Positions 1 to 11,691 of a stretch of DNA of 64,000 nucleotides are shown piece after piece. Positions within the stretch are counted from its first letter, which is position 1; every line of letters starts with the position of its first letter. Under the pieces are notes generated by a model, which saw nothing but the letters and a program-made list of their open reading frames with translations, was not told the origin of the DNA and made no database searches. This DNA comes from Knufia peltigerae (Eukaryota; Ascomycota; Eurotiomycetes; Chaetothyriales; Trichomeriaceae): assembly GCA_030247855.1 (NCBI GenBank), contig JAPDRN010000040.1, positions 186,001 through 250,000 of the forward strand, in the 5' to 3' direction. The position numbers were made by a program, and so were the translations under genes.

Positions 1-42
1 ATTGGCAAGTCATCTTCTGTCCCCTTCTTATCATGAACATGA

Positions 43-66
43 CTTCTTCTTCTTCTTCTCTTCTTA
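43..66. repeat. CTT/TTC microsatellite upstream of first P450
   Basis: A short run of CTT units lies about 90-115 bases upstream of the P450 start codon, in a pyrimidine-rich stretch typical of fungal core promoters and 5' leaders. Seen directly; no function is assigned. Confidence 0.8.
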
Positions 67-156
67 TTTCCGGGAGAGTGTGTTAATCTTCTTGTTTTCC
101 AGACTCGAAATCTTCGAGGCTGTCAGTAAGGCTCTCATAAAAGACAGTCGGCCAAT

Positions 157-1858
157 ATGAATGATATAACGGTTCGCACGATCCCAGTGTGGGCGCCTTT
201 CGCACTTGCGATAACTGCCTACGGCGCTTTACTCTTGTATCGACTCTTCTTTTCTCCATTGAGCAAGATACCTGGACCTTGGGTCACGAGAATATCTGGA
301 GTCCCCGAAGCCAACGCTTTGAAGGACAAGCGACGCACTGATTGGGTGAGGAGTCTGTTTGCAGAGAACCCTGGAGCGGTCGCTGTACGCACTGGACCTA
401 GTTCGGTCTCGTTTAATCATCCAGACGCCGTCAAAGCAATTTATGGTACGGCTTTCACTACTTTTCTTCTTCTTCTTCTTCTTCTTCTTCTTCTTCTCGT
501 GCGCTGTCTACCTACCTAACGCATTTCACTAATAAAACAAATTCGAACATAATAGGCCATGGCAAAGGGTCCGAGGGTTTCGGCAAGTCGAGTTGGTACG
601 ATGCATTTTCAACCACGGGAGAGTCACTGTTTTCCACTCGTTCCAAAAAGCGACACGCGATGAAACGACGCATGGTCGCCCACGGCTTCAGCATGCAATC
701 TTTGAACATGTTTGAGCCGTACGTGGACAGCACCATGCAAACGTTTCTCCGCCAGATGGATGAGTTTGCAAGCACCCAGAAGCCATTCGATATTTATTTC
801 TGGTTCGAATTGTTCACCATGGACTTGATGGGCGAGTTGTCATTCGGGAAGAACTTTGGAGCTCTCCAATCTGGCAAGCCAGTGCGATATTCCACCCTGG
901 TCGAGCTTTCTCAAAGGTTTGCGAACCTGTGCGGCATGCTGCCCTTCGGCAAGTACAACGTGAAAGTCCTCAGCTGGGTACCCTTGCCGTACATTCAGAA
1001 GCTGTATCAGGCGAGACTTGAATATCTAGAGTATGCGAGGAAGGCATTGGAAGGCCGATTTCAGGATAGTCGTCAGCAGCTTCTTCCAAGTGGTAAGCCA
1101 CGACAGGACATAATGCAGCGATTCATCGAAGCCGAGGACCCCGAGACCGGGGCACGAATGGACTTCCCGGAACTGAGAGCTGAGGCTTCTTCGCTGATGT
1201 GAGTGAGCCTGTCCTGGGAATGGTGATGATGTGGCACTAATAGATTCACAGGGTTGCGGGTGCAAGTACCGGCAGCGTTACCATGAATTGGATGACATAC
1301 TACCTCTCCAAGAACCCGTCCGTAAAGAACCGCATCATTCGACAGTTGGAGGACATGTTCCCGGAGAACCTCGACGGATCGACACCGGCACCCTTTTCGA
1401 AGCTGCAACATTTGAGCCTTCTTGAGGCCACCGAGGTTGAATGCTTGCGATTGCATCCGCCGATTGGTTATGCCATGCCACGCATGACTCCGCCTCGCGG
1501 TGCCGTCATCTGTGGGACCTTTGTGCCCGGAAATGTCGACGTTGGCGTACCTGCTGCCATCATCGGGAGGAACCCTGCAGTGTATCGCGACCCAGACAGC
1601 TGGCAGCCCGACAGATGGTTGGATGAGAAGAAGGATATGGCAACAATGAAGCTGTGCTTCTTGGGCTTCGGATACGGCAGCAGGCAGTGCATCGGGAGGA
1701 ACGTTGCCAATCAGTTCGTGATGAAGATGATGGCGACACTGTTGCTGAGATATGATATTCAGCTGGAAGATCCCAATCTGGTGTTAGGCTCCAAGGAGTT
1801 TACTATTATCAAGCCAGACAAGAAGTACAATGTTATTTTGAGGCCGAGGAAACGTTGA
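157..1858 (+). CDS. Cytochrome P450 monooxygenase (pisatin demethylase/benzoate hydroxylase-like clan)
   Basis: A haem-thiolate monooxygenase predicted at the ER membrane. Exons are 157-445, 556-1198 and 1252-1858, giving 512 residues. An N-terminal membrane anchor (about residues 11-31) is followed by the PGP hinge (39-41). The I-helix segment VAGASTGS starts near residue 312, the ExxR pair is E374/R377, and the haem loop FGYGSRQC places the thiolate at C457. The I-helix acid/Thr pair is atypical because Ser-Thr replaces Asp-Thr. Intron 1 (110 nt) contains a long TTC run and intron 2 (53 nt) has a CTAAT branch site. Its 3' end converges on a DUF2235 hydrolase. The substrate cannot be told from the sequence. 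Family-level call is firm; subfamily is a guess. Confidence 0.93.
464..497. repeat. TTC microsatellite inside P450 intron 1
   Basis: About eleven perfect TTC units sit inside the first intron, shortly after the donor. Read through, they would encode a poly-Leu run, so a naive gene model would end wrongly here. The intron call is supported by the restored P450 frame at 556. Confidence 0.9.
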
Positions 1859-2091
1859 GGCCGTGAACAGGCTTGATCGCGAGGGGACAGAAACAACATG
1901 GTTGAATTGAAATGCTGCGTATCAATATTCAGTCCTCAATCAATAATTTTATACCTCGATGTTAGCTGCATGAGATCTCAGACATAATCTACATCGAAAG
2001 GTGTCTTGCGACATGACCTCGAATCTCGAAGAGATCCTGGCAACGACAAAATACTTGGCATCTTTTTGTACTTGTTTTTGGATATCGTCCG

Positions 2092-4128
2092 TTAGTCCTG
2101 GCACGGAGATGGCTTCCTCACAAAGGTCTGTGTGATGTGGTCTTCGCCACTGTGGCAAAGCACCCATTCACCCATGCCGTATTTTTTGGGCGCTTTTCGA
2201 ATTCCCCGCCCACCACCACCAACGATCAGGTTGCCAGGACGGTAATGTGGAACCAGTTCCATTCGTTTGATGACAGAGTTGTGAATTTTGGCATCTGCTG
2301 GTATATCTCTCGGTTCACCCATAGGTAGTGGCCTAGAACGAGTAAGCGATCAGATATCAGGAAGGCGATTCCACAAACACGCACCATCGGATGGGTTTCC
2401 AACTGCCGTTCTTCTGCAGGTCCATTCGTCGGAAGGGGAGATATTCCATCATTTTCCACAACATGACGTTAGCCCACGTGAGGCCTCCGCCTAGTTCGAG
2501 ACAGTCATGGATCAGACCGTTGCTGCAACTGTCTTCCAAGGCCTGGAGGAAGGACCGATGAGTGTCAGGGTCATCCTCCCTTTCTCCTTCGTCGCTGACC
2601 TTGTGAGGTATACACGATAACCGAGCCATCTTACTGCGTGGGGTCAGTTGTGTAGTTGAACAGCAATTTTTGAGGTCTTGCTTACATTGGGTCGAGTGGT
2701 AGGCCTGCTCGTTCGGCTTCGTGCACCATCCATACGAGAGGAGCGTGACTGAGCATCCACGTTTCCCCGGCTGTCTTGGTCCAGCCTCCTCCAATGTCAG
2801 CATGACCTCCCGCGAACCATACCTCTTGGACGTCTTGTGAACGTCTTGTCTCAGACCACCGCCTCCGAAAGCGTCTGGCTTTGTTGCGTGACGCTCCTTC
2901 ACTCGCTCCTAGGAGGTGCTCGGTGCTAGGACTGAGTACTGGTGCCGCAAGACTCTCCGTGGAATTAGTAAGTCCTCCAGACTGCGCAGGGGGAGCTGCT
3001 ACGTGTTCTGCAGGGTTTGTAGCTGGCGTCTTCCTACTATCATCCTGGCCGACGTCAACAGCGGGGGCGTGGACGCCGTTAACTGGAGGCTCTGAGCTTG
3101 GCGAAGCCCCTGATGACGGTCGCGACAGACATTCATCAGGGTGGAACTTCTCGTCAATACCAGAAGGGTGGCCGTCGTCTGTGTGTGGGTGATCATCCTT
3201 CTCCTCTCCAGGCTTAGCCTCGCCAATAAGGTCCTGTCTGAACTTGGCCCTTCGCTCGTCAATCGACACGGCATGTCTGATGATCTTGGCAGACGATCGG
3301 GCAGTGTAAGGGAACTTGCTTCGTTGCATCCATGCTGTTTCAAATCGAGGAACCGAGTTGACAGTATCAAACAGACCCATGAATCGGATTCTGCGGACAG
3401 GTCTGCTGCTAGAAATTCATCGTCAGCTCATTGACTTGGAAGTTGTGGATATTGGCTGCTCACAAAGTCTCTCTGAACCCACGCATGAATGCATATTGCT
3501 CGGCTTCGTCCTCTTTTGCATTGACACTACCATCGTTTCTCCTTGAGGCCCATTTGGCATAGGTCTTCCATGCGAACCGTATCAGCTCTTCATTGCCGGC
3601 ACTCAGCAAGCCAATGTGGTCGAGCATTTCTGCAAGGAACCGGGCCGTGTAAGCCCCACGGCTGAAGCCAAAGAAATATAAGTCATCCTCACAGCTGTAG
3701 TACCGCATCAAGAACTTGTACCCGCCCATGACATGCTCGGCAAAGGAAGAACCAATGGCCGAGTCTTTGGATTTGAGATACCAGGAGTGCATTCGGCCAA
3801 AGAGCGATGTCGTTTGCATCTGAAAAGAACTGTCAGTTCATTACTCTTCCGTGGCTGTGTAGGCTGTAATCATACCGAGTGAGAAGTTATGTAGGTTCCG
3901 ATACCTGGCTGATAGAAGGTATACATGTTGGCATCAGTGCGGTCAAGCATCCGATATAGCTTGAGAATGTTACTGTCGGCATCTGTGCCGCTGAATTTGT
4001 TTCCAGTGCCCTGGTCATAACCGTCAACTAAAGAGATTTAATGAGCATCGTGGAGAATTACCCACATCGAAGCAAAGCACGAAGACGTTCTTCTGTCGAT
4101 TCTGCGTAGGGTCTGGGATAGTAGCCAT
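2092..4128 (-). CDS. DUF2235 alpha/beta hydrolase (T6SS phospholipase Tle1-like fold)
   Basis: Six exons (4128-4066, 4010-3876, 3819-3464, 3408-2686, 2633-2385, 2332-2092) give 588 residues. The protein opens with the family signature LCFDGTGNKF, which is only made by splicing exon 1 to exon 2. The nucleophile elbow GFSRG puts the serine at S119. The GLFDTV segment gives a candidate acid at D199, and GGHADIGGGW a candidate base at H387. Residues of about 240-330 form a Pro/Ser/Ala-rich insertion between conserved blocks. Bacterial relatives include phospholipase effectors; fungal members are mostly uncharacterised and intracellular (no signal peptide seen). Neighbours give no clear pathway. 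A lipase/esterase role is inferred from the fold only. Confidence 0.88.
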
Positions 4129-5669
4129 TGCTTAATGATGGGAGACTTCAAGTAAGAGGAGAGATGGTTTGAAGTCGATAGACATGGTGTCATATCCCAT
4201 AGACCGATAGCGATCTCATATCTTAGACTCTAAGAAGAGTTATGTTGGAGTCATTCCGGAGTCCTCGTCCGAGCGCCCCAAGCAGAACGAGTTTGATTGA
4301 TGATGATTGCGGACTGGACTGGTGAACGGCGCTGTCATACCCTTGGCCCCCCTCCATCATTTGTTTCTGGACACTTTTTTGCTCGAAAGCTCACCGCTGG
4401 ATTAGGTGCAACTCCGGGAATGATTGTCGCAGCAAGGAAAGTTCCGAGGATGGTGACGAGGATAAGACGGGTCGATCACATCACTGGTCCGTAGAGCTGA
4501 CACATAAATCACATCTGGATGATTGGAGGAAAGACGACTGAGAGACGAGAGATTCTGCATTATCCAGGGGTTCCGGATAAAGAATTGAGCTTCCTTTTGA
4601 TCGAACGCCGCCTGCAGCGCTATAACCGCATCTGGTTGTGGCGAGGCCAGTCGATCTGACTCAAAGAAGCCGTATGTGGACGAAGGTGAGTCCGTAGCGC
4701 GTTGCATTTCCGCCATCATTCGCTTCCTATCCTGGAGGTAAGTAACGCGTGCACTGGATGAGGAAAAGATCGATTGGACTGACAGGGGCAGGCAAGCGGA
4801 CATCGCGTACGATAGTCGAGGATCGTAGTTCGTTTTCCCTCCTTGTTAGTGGCCGGGCGTCCCGATCCCCATCACGGTCCGAGGTTGATCAATTCCTGTC
4901 AGGCTGTAAATCATTGACGTGAAATTTCTATCAAATGTCGACTTCATTTCTGACTCTTTACAGACCCTGGAGAATTACTACACACGAATACTCGTAAGGT
5001 GAAGTTCACTCTCGAGGTTGTGGCTCCGTTCTCCACAATTCACTTTGACCTCGTACAGACCTACACAGCAAACAAACAACCTTGAAAGTGATATGTATCA
5101 CCCTGTCTGTGCCTCGAGGGGACGATCTTCTCATTTTTGTTTGACGTAAAACCCGCGACAGCACCTTTTCCTTGCAGTAGTTGGTCACACCGGTACGACT
5201 CAACGCCATTCAATAGTCCGCAATATGCGCGTGTCAATCACCGCATCGGACCAATGATGTTGACGGCATTCGATTCCTGGTACAATATGTCGTGAGGCTT
5301 GTCGACAATAGTCACACCGTTGAAACACCTGTCAAAAGCGACGCGGAGATGCAGGCGGCTGGGAATTCGTTAGACGCTTCCGTCGTTCAAGAAGCATTTA
5401 AGCTCAATGCACACGAATGGGGGGACTCTTGATCAACCTCGAGTGGTCCTGGCAGTTTCTATCATCATACATCGCCGATTGACTCGACCAGGTGGAGGTT
5501 AGGCAATTGATCTTCTACGAAGCTTTGAATTTCTAACGTCATTGTCCCATCCCTTCCCCAGCACATACGGCATTGTCTCGAAGGCGTCTGATATTCTTCT
5601 TCTCTTTTAGCCCTTGCTCAGCATTCACTCATTCCTTTACCAAGTAAGACATATCGCGAAACTGAGAAG
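4129..5669. other. 1.5 kb intergenic region, divergent promoters
   Basis: It separates the DUF2235 gene from the psi-factor oxygenase, which point away from each other. One minus-strand frame (4803-4402, 133 codons from ATG) is open but shows no domain and has no supporting neighbour, so I do not call it a gene. The pyrimidine-rich stretch at 5590-5640 is a likely 5' leader for the oxygenase. Confidence 0.5.
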
Positions 5670-8600
5670 ATGCCTCTCCTTCGCAGACTCTCTTCAAGCT
5701 TCAGGAAGAGCAAGCATGGCCACACCAACGGTACTACCAACGGTACTACCAATGGCACTACTAACGGACACTTGAAGCCTGTGGAGGAATCTCACACTAC
5801 AGAAACGAATGGCACGCGTCCAGGAAACACTGTGGCTCAGAGCCTCGCAAAGACCAAGGACGTTGAGAGAAAGGGGTCGCACGCCCAATTCATGCCCTCG
5901 CCCCCTGTCGAGCCAGCTCCCTCCAATGCTGACGGTCCTGCATCCCGAAAAGATGTGGAAGACGTATTCCAGCAGTTTGCACAACTTATACACGCCTCTC
6001 GTCGCCCACTTCCCACACAGTCAGGCGATGGTCAATATCTCGAGAAACAGGAGTCATCCGGATTTCTGGCCGATCTCAGATCTCTTGGTTTGAAAGATGT
6101 AAAGACAGTCACGCATATGCTGGAAGACAAGGCGAGCGGCCAGCCACAGGACGATCGCAAGATGCACATGGAGGAGATCATGCAGCTGATCGCGGCTCTA
6201 CCAGATCATTCCGCAAACAGAGTGCAGTTGACCGGAACACTTCTGGATCTGCTTTGGAACTCCTTGCAACACCCTCCAATGTCCTATCTAGGAGACGACT
6301 TTCGGTACAGATCAGCAGATGGTTCGAACAATTCTTACATCTTCCCGAAGCTGGGCGCAGCCAATACACCGTATGCTCGCTCAGTAGCTCCGGTGACGGT
6401 ACAGCCTGGTGCTCTTCCTGACCCAGGGTTGCTCTTCGACTCTCTCATGGCAAGGGACGAATTCAAACCACACCCAAACAAAGTATCGAGCATTTTCTTT
6501 AACTGGGCATCTTTAATTATTCATGGTATGTGGACACAAATATCGACCCAAGACAAATGGCTAATATCTCTGCAGATCTCTTCCAAACCGATCACAAGGA
6601 CTACAGTAACAGCAAAACATCTAGTTACCTCGACCTGTCCATACTTTACGGAGACACTCAAGATGACCAGAACAACATGAGGACGTTCAAGGACGGCAAG
6701 ATCAAGCCGGACTGTTTTGCCGAGGAGCGACTATTGGCGTTTCCTCCTGCCTGTGGCGTCATGTTGATCATGCTGAATCGTTTCCATAACTATGTCGTCG
6801 AACAACTCGCCTTGATCAACGAGAATGGGAGGTTCAACAGACCATCGGACAAGTTGCCCCAGGACGCATCGGACAGAGCGTGGAAGAAGTATGACAACGA
6901 TCTCTTCCAAACGGGCCGGCTGGTTACGTGTGGGCTCTACATCAACATCACATTGTACGACTACCTTCGGACTATTGTCAACCTCAATAGGACCAACAGT
7001 ACTTGGACCCTGGATCCGCGTTTGGACAAGCCCAAGACGTTCGGAAGTGATGGCACTCCTCGCGGCGTTGGCAACCAAGTAAGCGCCGAGTTCAGCTTGT
7101 CATACCGTTGGCACTCGTGCATCGGCCAGACTGACGAGGCATGGACGGAAGCCGTGTACCACGAGTTGTTTGGAAAAGCCCCAGACGAGGTGTCACTTCA
7201 AGAACTCATGGTCGGGTTGGGGAAATACGACCACGAGATGCCCGCGGATCCGCTGAAACGACGATTTGCACATTTGAGCCGCGGCCCCGATGGCAAATTC
7301 GACGACGGAGAACTCGCCAAAATCATGCAAACGGGCGTGGAAGAGGTGGCCGGTGCCTTTGGAGCTCGCAACACTCCCAAATGTCTACGTGCAATCACCG
7401 TCCTCGGGATCATGCAAGGTAGATCTTGGAATCTCTGTACCCTCAACGAGTACCGAAAGTTCTTTGGACTCAAAACCTACGGTACCTTCGAGGAGGTGAA
7501 CCCCGATCCATACATCGCGGAACAACTGAAACACCTCTATGAACATCCCGACTATATCGAGCTGTATCCTGGTTTGGCTGTTGAGGAATACAAACAGCCA
7601 ATGGTTCCTGGGGTCGGGATCTGTCCGACGCACACAATTTCCCGCGTTGTTCTCTCGGATGCGGTGGCCTTGGTACGAGGCGATAGATTCTACACATTGG
7701 ATTACAATGCGAAGAATTTGACGAGTTGGGGATTCAACGAAGTAGCCTACGATCTGAGTGTTAACCAAGGTTGCGTCTTTTACAAACTCCTTCTCCGTGC
7801 CTTGCCGAACCATTTCAAGCCCAACAGTATTTATGCCCACTGTAAGTGAAAAGGTTACTCACGGCCGGGGAGATTTTCTGCTAACACTCATCACAGACCC
7901 CATGACAGTACCGAGCGAGAATGCAAAGATCATGCAGGACCTTGGCCGGTACCACGACTACGACTGGAGCACCCCAGCGTACATACCAACGAGGGTAAAC
8001 CTGACGTCGTACGAAAGTGCAAAGTACCTGCTTCAGCGCTCCCAAGACTTTACCGTCATGTGGAACGATGGCTTGGGCTTTGTCATGGGTGCGGGAGGTG
8101 AGAAGTTCTGCTTGGGAGGTGACAGCCGCCTCCATCGCAAGCAACGGGAGCTCATGCAAGGGTTGCTGTACCGTGAAAAGTGGCACGAACACGTCAAGAC
8201 CTTTTACCAAGACATCACCATCCGCCTGTTGCATGACCACAGCTGCAGGATCGCAAACGTCAATCAGGTCGACCTGACGAGAGACGTGGGAAACCTCGCG
8301 CATGTGCATTTCGCCGCCAACATTTTTGCCCTCCCACTGAAGACGGCGCAAAACCCTGCGGGGGTTTTCAGCGAACAGGAACTGTGGATGGCCATGAGCG
8401 TCATCTTCACGGCCATATTCTTCGACTTTGAGCCCACAAAGTCCTTCCAGTTGCGCCTGGTGGCGAGGAAGCTGGCCAACATGCTTGGGAAATTGATCGA
8501 GATGAACGTCAAGTCGGTCACCGCGACCTCGTTCGCGTCCAAACTGTTTGACAGTTTCCGGGAGAATGAAAATGCCCTGGCAGATTACGGTGTCCACATG

Positions 8601-9320
8601 ATACGCCGCTTGAGCGAGGCCGGTATGAGTACGTACGATGTGGCCTTTAGCCAAATCATGCCGACGGCGGTCGCGATGGTCCCCAACCAGTCCCAAGTTT
8701 TCAGCCAGATCATGGACTATTACCTGGGTGACGAAGGTCTCGAGTACCTTCCCGACATTCAACGACTCGCCAAGATTCAGAGTAAAGAATCCGACGATAT
8801 GCTCCTTCGCTATGTCAACGAGGGTATCCGCTTGAACGGAACCTTTGGCAGTTATCGTCGGAGTGAGGTCAATCACGTCTTCAACGACGGCGACCGTCGA
8901 GTCACGGTCAAGCCTGGCGACAAGGTGTTTTGTAGTTTTGTTGCGGCGGCACGAGACCCCAAAATCTTTCCGGACCCAGACCGTGTCCGCCTGGACAGGC
9001 CGATGGATTCCTACATACACTATGGGATCGGAGACCATACCTGCCTCGGCAAGGACGCGAGCATGGTTGCACTTACTGCCATGCTTCGGACGGTTGGACA
9101 ACTTCAGAATCTGCGACGAGCTCCTGGGCCTCAAGGTCAGCTCAAGAAGGTGAGACGCCCCCGATATCGTTACCTCCTAGCCATCATACTAACTTTCGAT
9201 TAGGTTCCGAGGGATGGAGGCTTCTATGTCTACATGAGAGAAGACCAAGGCTCATATTTCGTGTTCCCATGCACCTTCAAGGTTCATTTCGACGGGCCAT
9301 TGCCAGTACTTCGAAATTGA
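5670..9320 (+). CDS. Psi-producing oxygenase: haem dioxygenase-P450 fusion (linoleate diol synthase family)
   Basis: Exons 5670-6525, 6576-7841, 7897-9149 and 9204-9320 give 1163 residues, the usual length for Ppo/LDS proteins. The N-terminal animal-peroxidase-like dioxygenase half has a distal His at H285 (LIIHDLF) and the catalytic pair YRWH at Y462/H465. The C-terminal P450 half has GDHTCLG with thiolate C1090. The PNQSQ segment gives N971 and Q974, matching the Asn/Gln pair known to support hydroperoxide isomerisation in PpoA. Together these predict formation of a hydroperoxy fatty acid and its rearrangement to a diol. In Aspergillus such oxylipins balance sexual and asexual sporulation and affect secondary metabolism. 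The N-terminus carries TNGT repeats. Diol regiochemistry cannot be read from sequence. Confidence 0.96.
5724..5768 (+). repeat. 12-nt tandem repeat encoding Thr-Asn-Gly-Thr units
   Basis: About 3.75 copies of a 12-base unit read in frame as TNGT near the N-terminus of the psi-factor oxygenase. The last copies have drifted at third positions. It lies in the variable leader before the catalytic domain, so length changes should be tolerated. Confidence 0.9.
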
Positions 9321-9507
9321 ATGATGGAATAGATTGATAGTTGTATCACAATGATAATTTTGTGTTGGGATTTCTAAGATCGCTTTCTATGATATCTAGA
9401 CGCTTGCGAAAAAACGTTTTGATGATGTACATGTTCATTTGGCCATTCATAAATACTGTACGGTGCAAGTTTCTTTGAGAACCACCTTTTTTGGAACTTC
9501 GATTGAA

Positions 9508-9627
9508 TCAGGCAATTTTTGCGAGCTTGTGCAGCTCCTCCAGACCTTTTGCTTCGGAAAAGGTATTTTTATGTCGTCCAGAGATCCAATCCTGGACTTT
9601 GATGGGTGGGTATTTTGACTGGCAGCC

Positions 9628-9663
<36 letters not shown>

Positions 9664-10808
9664 GTAGTCGCCGCATCCAGGCAGGCAGTCAATCAAAAAT
9701 TCGGGATTTCCAGAGTAGAAGAATGGTATGCTGTATCGTTCCCTTCCGTTTTTGTTGATGACCCGGTGAAGGTTTGCGACGTAGGTATCGTTAGACCAAC
9801 GCATCATCACGCTACCGAGGTTGACCACGAGGGCTCCCGGGGTAGGCTTGACGTCGATCCATGTCTTGGTTGGGGTGTCGAACACTTGCAATCCACCAAC
9901 GTCGTCTTGTAAAAGTATCGTCACGGTGCCAAAGTCGGTATGTGCTCCGATGCCTGTGGAAGGAATAGGTCAGTATTGTGGTCCTTGCTTGAACGGAGAC
10001 GGTGGGTTGGATCAAAGCTTACCTCTTTCATCCTCACTCGCATCAACAGCCTGAGGAGGATAGTGTAGGAGCCTGAGGACCGAGACTGGTTCCTGACAAA
10101 ATTCGTCGAAATAACTCCTGTCCAAATCCAGCGTCATGGCAATGACACGGAGTATATCTTCCGCCAAGCAAGTCATGGCCTGGTGGTATTGGTCTATTGT
10201 CTTCTGGAATCGATCCTGGTCCTGCATTTCTGACGGATACACGTTTTGGCCACAGTGGAGTCTGCCCTCCTGAACATAAGGATGATTCTGAGGGAGCGAC
10301 CTGCCAAAGAAGAAGCCTTCTTTGAGGTCGCCCGCCGTCTTGCCCTCGAAGTTTTGTGCTCGTAATCGTTCGTAGCCAAGTCTGTTCGGATGGTTTGCTG
10401 TAGTAGTAGACTGCATTAGTATATAGGAACGATGCACTTTTTTTTGTTCTAGAATTCCAAGAACCTACCTTGATCGTATTTTTGTTTTTGTTCCGTAGGC
10501 AAAGAGAAAAGGTCTCGAGATTGTTCCAACATGGCTTGTTGAAGGTCTTCAGAGATGCCATGTCCGGTAATCTGAAAGAATCCTTTCTCTAGACATGCGG
10601 CTTTGACCTGTTGTACGAGATCCGCTTTGATATTGTCATCACCCTCATAGAAAGCTATCGTGAATCATTAGCAAATGTCTTCAATTTCCGTTTGTTGAAG
10701 GAACATACGAGAAAAGTCAATCACAGGAGGAGGTCTTGGTGTTGCTTGTAGCTTCACGCTCCCGACATGATATTCCGCCTCGACAGTATGTGCAAGAGTC
10801 TGAATCAT
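9508..10808 (-). CDS. 2-oxoglutarate/Fe(II)-dependent oxygenase (isopenicillin N synthase-like)
   Basis: Exons 10808-10709, 10654-10469, 10397-10023 and 9953-9508 give 368 residues. The N-terminal DIOX_N block (PPVIDFS, then FFQITGHGI) is followed by the double-stranded beta-helix core. Iron ligands are H225 and D227 (HTD) and H283 (NLHRV); the 2-oxoglutarate-binding pair is R293 and S295 (RYS). An 11-residue Ser run (about 319-329) interrupts the C-terminal loop before YPPI. I chose the ATG at 10808. An in-frame ATG at 10889 would add 27 residues and cannot be excluded. The gene converges on the psi-factor oxygenase with 187 bases between their stops. Substrate unknown; members hydroxylate or desaturate small molecules. 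Confidence 0.93.
9631..9660 (-). repeat. (TCA)10 run encoding poly-Ser in the 2OG oxygenase
   Basis: Ten perfect TGA triplets on the plus strand read as TCA codons on the coding strand; with a neighbouring TCC they encode eleven serines. The run stays in frame and is a likely length-variable site. Confidence 0.95.
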
Positions 10809-11691
10809 GGTGCTTGTTTCTTCGGCGATGCTATTTAATGTAGTTTTTTTCAAGGTATGCAGGTTGTTGTACAGATGGGATTTGTTCAATGCTTGGACAT
10901 TCAGTGCTATTTATCTACGATATCTCAACTTCAAAGAAGAAACAGTACAACTGCGGGCTACAAGGTTCAGATTCTATCGAAAGTTACTCTACCAACTGCT
11001 GGAAGTTAGTCCGCATGGTGAATGCAACAGAATGACGATGGTAAGTGGTGTTCGGTGTTCCATGGCTTGTCGAACTCGGAACTGGTGGCCCATGCTTCAG
11101 ATACAACCCGCAAGCACAGACGATTCCACGAATGGCAACGACAGAAAACGGCAAGTCCTTCACGCGGGAGACGGGAAAACGTGCGTGCACGGTCCACGGG
11201 GGCGCATCTAGAACAAAAGAATCTCTCAATAGCGCTATTTTTACATTGCTTTTAGTGTTATCCGGAGAGAGCTGCGCCTCCAGTAAAATTCCCTCTCTCT
11301 CTCTTCTGAGGAACGGGCTAACGAGAACAGGTAAGAAGAGGTCCTGCAAGTTACATTCTCCAGAGCCAACAGCTGTTCTCTCATATTCGTCGTTGCAATC
11401 TGTGGCTGAGCGTCACCAGAGTTAGAGAAGACAACTGATATCACTCATATCGCCGTGTCTGTTGTGACGTCTAGTTCTAGACAAGATGCAGTGCGATGAG
11501 CCGGGCACACTTTTACCCCAACGTGCGTCATCTGTTGTCAAGACCGATGGCATCTGCGTAGGATACTGTGGTCCGAGGGGTCTAGGTAGAAAGCACCACG
11601 TTGTGAAAAGATCTCTGGACACCGCTTCTGTGGATGATCAGCCAAAAGACAACTTTCTTCTCAGTTCTATTTTCTATCTATTGTACGTTGT
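10809..11691. other. Intergenic region, 0.9 kb
   Basis: It holds the promoter of the 2OG oxygenase and the 3' flank of the acid phosphatase. Several overlapping short frames are open on both strands, but none shows a domain. I see no RNA gene or clear repeat. Confidence 0.5.

Noticed and set aside
4402..4803. Minus-strand 133-codon frame
   Set aside because: Starts with ATG and is acceptable in composition, but has no domain, no homology I recognise and no splice support. Left in the intergenic entry.
7881..9134. Minus-strand open frame of 417 codons
   Set aside because: It lies antisense to the P450 half of the psi-factor oxygenase, whose haem and Asn-Gln motifs are intact on the plus strand. 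It shows no domain and looks like a frame kept open by codon usage.
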